Part shown: one piece after another, positions 16,820 to 20,832 of the stretch
How positions within the stretch are numbered: the first letter of the stretch is position 1
Layout: each line of letters opens with the position of its first letter
NCBI GenBank assembly: GCA_033557675.1
Contig: JAWQRM010000638.1
Location: 1-20,832 of the forward strand
DNA from: Coptodactyla brooksi
Lineage: Eukaryota; Arthropoda; Insecta; Coleoptera; Scarabaeidae
DNA length: 20,832 nt
Reading direction: 5' to 3'
Program-made: the position numbers and the translations under genes
The notes under the pieces: model-generated
Told to the model about the DNA's origin: nothing
The model's database searches: none
The model's input: only the letters and a program-made list of their open reading frames with translations

Positions 16820-17194
16820 GATCAATAGAAAAGGTATAGTGTTCCACCAAGATAATGCGAGACCTTTTACAGCTTGGACGGGATGTATTACCACACCTAT
16901 CATATTCTCCAGATCTGGCACCTTACGATTATTACTTGTTTCGGTCTCTACAAATTTTTTTGGACGGCAATACCTTTACTTCAAATGAAGCCTTCAACAA
17001 TAACTTGTATATTTTTTTTCCAGCTAGGATCAGAAGTTTTATGAGCTTGGAATCATGTTACTGACAGAAAGATGGCAAAAGGTGGTGGACCAAAATGGTG
17101 AATATGTAGTTACATAAAATATTTATAGTCTCTAAGAAAAGTGCCTTTCATTTTCACAAAAAAGAAAACGAAATTTCTTTCCGAACAACCTACT

Positions 17195-17815
17195 GATTGT
17201 TGAAAATTTATTTTCTTTTATATTTATGCAACAAATTCATACTCTGCTGCACAAAAAGTATATTTCACTGCTTTTATTTTAATCAATGATGTGTCTAGTT
17301 AATGCTTTTAGTATTGTTAGAGAAAAATACAAACTGTTATTAGTTAAACCACACAATCTTCTAGCAGAAACTTTCGTGTACTAGCAGCTGCTGGTACTAG
17401 CAAGAATTCTGTGAAGTTGCTCGCTGATCACCAAATCATTGTACTGTCTTGGTCAGACTTAAATCCGATATAAAAGTTTAAAGTGATGGTATCACGAAAA
17501 ATCCATGTAGCGCGGTGTATGTGGTACTGAAATTGCAATATGATAAATTCCAAATGATAAAAGTATACCTATAGAATATGACAATTAAATAATGAGAATT
17601 TTTAGATATACAAAAAATACACATTGAGTTATGTTTAAAACTTATTTTTTATTCAAAATAGGTTTCGTTTAACTAAATACCTTTTCTAGCATGATGAACT
17701 ATTAATTAGGGGAAAGAAAATAGTCACACGATGATATATAAGGCGAATACAGTGGTTGGTTAATGACAAAGATTTTTTTATCAATAATAAAGTACAATAA
17801 TTTCATAGATTCATC
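17195..17815. other. AT-rich noncoding stretch
   Basis: No recognisable gene. A near-perfect 20-bp palindrome 'gtactagcagctgctggtac' (17378-17397, one mismatched pair) contains an E-box-like CAGCTG. Confidence 0.4.
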
Positions 17816-17817
17816 AA

Positions 17818-18122
17818 ATTTCGATAATCAAAAATTCACTAATTTTTAATGTCTTATGTGGTGATTATTATGCAAGAAAGACAGCTGTTTTCCTACATTC
17901 AGGACATTCAGGCCTAACATGTACAAGTCTTTTTGTAGTTAAACCAACCCAGCTGCTAAATAATGTTCTCCATTGGCAGTTCTACATTGTGGAATAAATT
18001 CCTTGTGAACAATCTCTTGTGAAACGTGAATCATAAAAAGTAATCAACATTGTCTTGATCCTTGACTTCTGAAAATGCATTTTTTTGTTGTGGCTTCCCT
18101 TTCTACTTTGATTCAAGGAGTT
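17818..18122 (-). mobile_element. mariner of a second type, partial tandem copy
   Basis: This is a direct duplicate of 18302-18590. On - it carries, with frameshifts, the region after KRQS: KKCIFRSQGSRQC, MITFYDSR, GICSTM-like text for the canonical HKEFVPxGQTVN, then TTKRLVHVRPE and TLKISEFLI. It therefore covers only the middle of the transposase, after the first Asp and up to just beyond the position of the second. Confidence 0.75.
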
Positions 18123-18129
18123 TTGCAAA

Positions 18130-18835
18130 CATCAATATAAATGGTAATATGACGGTGCAACATCGGCACTATATCATTAGAGAAGAGTCCAGAATTGGTT
18201 AATTCTGGACGTTTCTTTTTTGACTACTTTATTCAGTACCACTATATGTTTACAGAACGCATCTGAGTTAATCGTTTAGTTCCCTTGAAGCTGCAGAAAT
18301 ATTTTTTTAGTCAAAAATTCACTAATTTTTAACGTCTTATGTGGTGGTGCTTATTATGCAAAAAAAGGAAAGTTGTTTACCTGCTGGACATTCAGGTCTA
18401 ACATGTACAAATCTGTTTGTAGTCAAACCTGCTAAACAATATTCTCCATTGACAGTTCTACCTTGTGGAACATATTCCTTGTGAACAATCTTTGTGAATC
18501 ATAAAGAGTAATCGACATTGTCTTGATCCTTGACTTCTGAAAACGCATTTTTTTTGTTGTGGCTCACCTTTCTACTTCGATTCTACAGATTGACGCTTAG
18601 CTTTTGGATCATATTTAAAGCACCATGTTTCATCACCAGCTATGATCAAATCAGGAAGATCTGGATCGTTTTCAGCAGGTTAATGAGGTCATTACAATGC
18701 TCTACACGAGCAATTTCTTCATCGTCATTTAAAGCGTGTGGAACAAAACGTGCACAAGCTTTTCTTTTTCCCAAATCTTAAGTCAAAATTTGACGAACAG
18801 TTTCTCCATTTATCATTGTAATTTTTGGGTTTTTA
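18130..18835 (-). mobile_element. mariner of a second type, degenerate transposase
   Basis: On - in order: INGETVRQILT, stop, DLGKRKACARFVPHALNDDE, EIARVEHCNDLINLLKTIQ, frameshift, DLPDLIIAGDETWCFKYD (first catalytic Asp in GDETW, about + 18622-18640), PKAKRQSVES, a region of shifts, TTNRFVHVRPE, two stops replacing Asp-Asn, then APPHKTLKISEFLTKK (second Asp lost), and YSADVAPSYYHLY where Tyr replaces the third Asp. This RQIL.DLG / GDETWCF / VRPE pattern differs from the mellifera-type copies, so it is a separate lineage. Inactive. The + strand open frame at 18530-18781 is its antisense shadow. Confidence 0.85.
18186..18208. repeat. perfect stem-loop
   Basis: GTCCAGAAT-tggtta-ATTCTGGAC forms a 9-bp perfect stem followed by a T-rich run. 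It lies within the decayed mariner between the second and third catalytic positions. A bacterial-style terminator makes no sense in this genome; it is noted only as structure. Confidence 0.6.
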
Positions 18836-18839
18836 GGCC

Positions 18840-20370
18840 AAAATTTAATGAGAAATTTAATAGAGAAGCTTAAAAATAAATGGTAATGATTATACTCACA
18901 CATACTTCAATTAGAATATAAATTACAAATGATTAAAACGCAAAAGTGAGCATGTATGAGTATACGTAAGATTACTGTCCATTATCAAATTGGATGAATG
19001 TTAAAGTGAACTTTAAAAATGGCTTATGCCACGAGAGAAGTTTCGTTCGGTTATGAATTACAAGAACCATTACGAAATACCTTAAGTTTCGTATCGACAA
19101 GAAGGTCCGCATAAATATTTCATAACGCTATCGTGCGGGAAAAATCTCCAAAGCCGAAAAGTTTCTGTGGGGCGCTGCGAGGGATTTCCCCTCTATTTTG
19201 TATTCCCATTAAAACGTCATTTCTTTGAAATATGCAAACTCCGCGGATACCGACTTGAATGCGTAATCAATTACGCCAAGTCGCGACTTTCGTGAACGTA
19301 AGAATCACTTTACCGCTACTTCGTTCTCTAAGGGTACGGAAACTTCGCTTGGCTTTTTACAAGTTTAATTGCGGCTAAGAATTAACGCAGAGCGAACTGA
19401 AACACAACGATCCGGATCACGGGCCCATATAGCGGCGAATCCGCGCATCATATTGGATTAAACGGAGCTGAAAACAATTTGCGAATGTATTAACCTCAGG
19501 ACGATAGTATCTCCGGTTTGGTGCACATGCATCCGCGGCACTCGTTTCAAAACGGAATTTTCCCCTCGTTTACTGCTAAATGGACTGAAATCTATGCAGG
19601 AACCCCGATACTCGTGATTGCCTTACGCGCTCTGGTGTGCTGGAAAAATTGCCGTCGAATAAGGAACTCTGAAAATTACCCTGCAGTTGCGCGATTTAAA
19701 GGAAGGTATTCGGGCAGTTGTGAAAAGTACCTGGCATTACCGCATTTGTTTACTTTTCCTTTCCTAAGAATCAATAACATGGATTCTTAAGAGTGTACCT
19801 GGAGACAGCTACCTACCTTACCAACCCACAGCTTCAGATATGATTCTGCTAAAAGATGGCGCTGTATGTTTGTGAGTTAAAAAAATAATTTCATTTAATA
19901 TGTATAATGTTGAATGGAAAAAAGTTTCAGAGAAAAGTTGTTCAGTAAAAAGGAGAACATGAAAATCTTCCTTTCCTAAATAACAACCCTATATTCTTTT
20001 TACAGATCCTTGTAGTCCTTCAAAAATAAACATTTTTTATTTGAACAGTTTTTTTGTTAGACAATTTGCTACAGAGTTAAAGCTCTTCAATGCACATTGC
20101 TTGCGTTCAACTTAAGAGAACGATATAAAGAAGGAAGTAGATAACACCTTCACCTCTACAGATGAGAGCAACAATGGTTGCACGTATTTGGCAAGCCTTA
20201 TAAGTTTCTCCAGTGGCGTAACTTAAATTCGGTTGAAAACTTTAATTGTAATAAATTAAAGCCCCTATCAATATAACTGATAGGTGAATACGGGTGAAGA
20301 AACATGAATATGTGATGCTAATGAACCAGAAAATAATATATGTGGTGGAACGTAAAAACATCATAGCATT
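18840..20370. other. mostly single-copy noncoding DNA
   Basis: 19020-19760 is clearly GC-richer ('ggggcgctgcgagggatttc', 'cggatcacgggcccatatag') and matches nothing else in the window. The 90-codon frame at 19518-19790 has no recognisable motif and no splice or homology support. 19790-20370 is AT-rich again, with a CCTATCA-atataac-TGATAGG hairpin at about 20264-20284. It could hold conserved noncoding elements, which cannot be judged without other genomes. Confidence 0.45.
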
Positions 20371-20375
20371 TATTA

Positions 20376-20505
20376 AGAAATAGGCTTAGATGGATTGGAC
20401 GAGTGATTGGAAGGAATCCGTATGAAATCATAAGAAAATTATTTGATTAGAGGTTCACAGAAACAGACCGAAGACTAGATGGGAAGACCAGGAACATAAT
20501 GGTAT
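20376..20505 (+). mobile_element. non-LTR retrotransposon, C-terminal tail of the polyprotein
   Basis: The + frame from 20376 reads RNRLRWIGRVIGRNPYEII, RKLFD, a stop, RFTET; after a frameshift it continues NRPKTRWEDQEHN. RLRWxGHV...R and GRPKTRWED are the conserved C-terminal signature found after the reverse transcriptase in many insect LINEs. The rest of the element is not visible upstream, unusual for a LINE, whose copies normally lose the 5' part but keep the 3' UTR. It is a short dead fragment; the clade cannot be told. Confidence 0.75.
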
Positions 20506-20509
20506 CACA

Positions 20510-20832
20510 TCTCTCGTCTGAATCAATATCACCGGTATTGTGCATGGTTGACAATAATATCACGGATTTATTCTTTTTTTGGACAATAACCGACTAACCT
20601 AGCATTCTCGGTAACGCCAAGTATAGACGTGCATTTTGCATTTCTTTCCCATTCGAACCGAGGTCTTACACTTCATCTATAAACTTTTGTATATCTTACT
20701 AAAATGTCTATAATGGTTTCGGTAAAAAAACAAATTCCATAAATCTTTTTCTGTCGTTTTGTTGCGTGCTTCGCCTTTAGGTCCTGGTAAATATTCTTTG
20801 CGCGACGACGAATATTCTTTGGAGGGCATTGT
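20510..20832. other. noncoding end of window
   Basis: No gene recognised. 'aatattctttg' occurs twice within about 30 bp near 20790-20820, flanking 'cgcgacgacg'. Confidence 0.35.

Larger units (their letters stand above)
16332..17193 (+). mobile_element. mariner (mellifera type) with internal rearrangement
   Basis: Left end 'ttagtgggttttcggaaagc' plus 'aatttcgtt'; right end 'aacgaaatttctttccgaac' plus 'aaccta'. About 860 bp. ATG at 16472 opens MENQKQNFRHILLFYYKK; ECQCQNWF-type motif appears as EYQCQNWFAKFF. After it comes an insertion/duplication tract (16570-16820), then VFHQDNAR (second catalytic Asp), a short deletion with frameshift, LGRDVLPHLSYSPDLAPYD (third Asp) and YYLFRSLQIFL, then ERWQKVVDQNGEYV. 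The first catalytic Asp region is missing and frames are broken. Inactive. Confidence 0.85.

Noticed and set aside
16412..16921. 169-codon - frame, the longest in the window
   Set aside because: It is antisense to the mariner at 16332 and is produced by the poly-A/T-rich internal duplication (repeated KNF/NFAN-like peptides).
18186..18220. Stem-loop followed by T-run, like a rho-independent terminator
   Set aside because: The genome is an animal's and the hairpin sits inside a decayed transposase gene.
18530..18781. 83-codon + frame
   Set aside because: It is the antisense of the mariner GDETW region, which is clearly coding on the - strand.
19518..19790. 90-codon + frame in GC-richer DNA
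   Set aside because: No recognised motif or splice support. The higher GC of the single-copy DNA explains the open frame, although a lineage-specific exon cannot be fully excluded.
1..20832. tRNA, rRNA, CRISPR, operon or phage features
   Set aside because: No tRNA-like clover leaf, regularly spaced repeat-spacer array, ribosome binding sites or tightly packed genes were seen. The repeats are irregular transposon relics.

Overview
The window looks like an AT-rich insect genomic region, eukaryotic rather than bacterial or viral. It has GT-AG introns, one short host coding segment, and a dense mixture of decayed animal-type transposable elements: several mariners, Penelope-like retroelements and a LINE tail. 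The mellifera-type mariners together with Penelope-like copies fit a hymenopteran (bee or ant), but the species cannot be settled from the sequence.

The only host gene I can support is on the + strand. Two exons (3967-4120 and 4182-4418) are separated by a 61-bp intron and encode the C-terminus of a GT49 glycosyltransferase that resembles beta-1,4-glucuronyltransferase 1 (B4GAT1). The earlier exons are not recognisable here, so positions 1-3966 are best read as part of a long, repeat-filled intron.

Mobile DNA, left to right. 1-240 is a 5'-truncated Penelope-like element (PLE) tail on the - strand, repeated at 12254-12490. 712-1192 holds an ~80-bp direct duplication around a 5' mariner stub. 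2866-3945 holds two copies of an unclassified repeat (family R); the second ends just before the splice acceptor of the host exon. 5586-6927 and 9560-10640 are arms of a large inverted repeat, each combining an internally deleted mariner with ~0.7 kb of hairpin-rich repeat. Between them lie a third R copy (7398-7905), a hammerhead-like ribozyme motif typical of PLEs (about 8009-8056), and unique DNA. 10641-10990 recurs in inverted orientation at 16000-16331. 11561-11917 is a coding-like palindrome. 12254-13600 is a pair of PLE fragments in opposite orientation: a GIY-YIG endonuclease part on - and a reverse transcriptase part with a YVDD motif on +. 14741-14793 is a hAT-like palindrome. Further mariner remains lie at 14870-15685 (-), 16332-17193 (+) and 17818-18835 (-, a second mariner type, partly duplicated in tandem). 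20376-20505 is the C-terminal tail of a non-LTR retrotransposon.

No transposon gene is intact, so nothing here looks autonomously mobile. The most interesting signals are the hammerhead-like motif, the head-to-head PLE pair, a conserved coding-like block carried in both arms of the large inverted repeat, and the R repeat beside a splice acceptor. The stretches at 4690-5530, 8180-9550, 13880-14740 and 18840-20370 appear mostly single-copy and noncoding. All alignments and identities were judged by eye.
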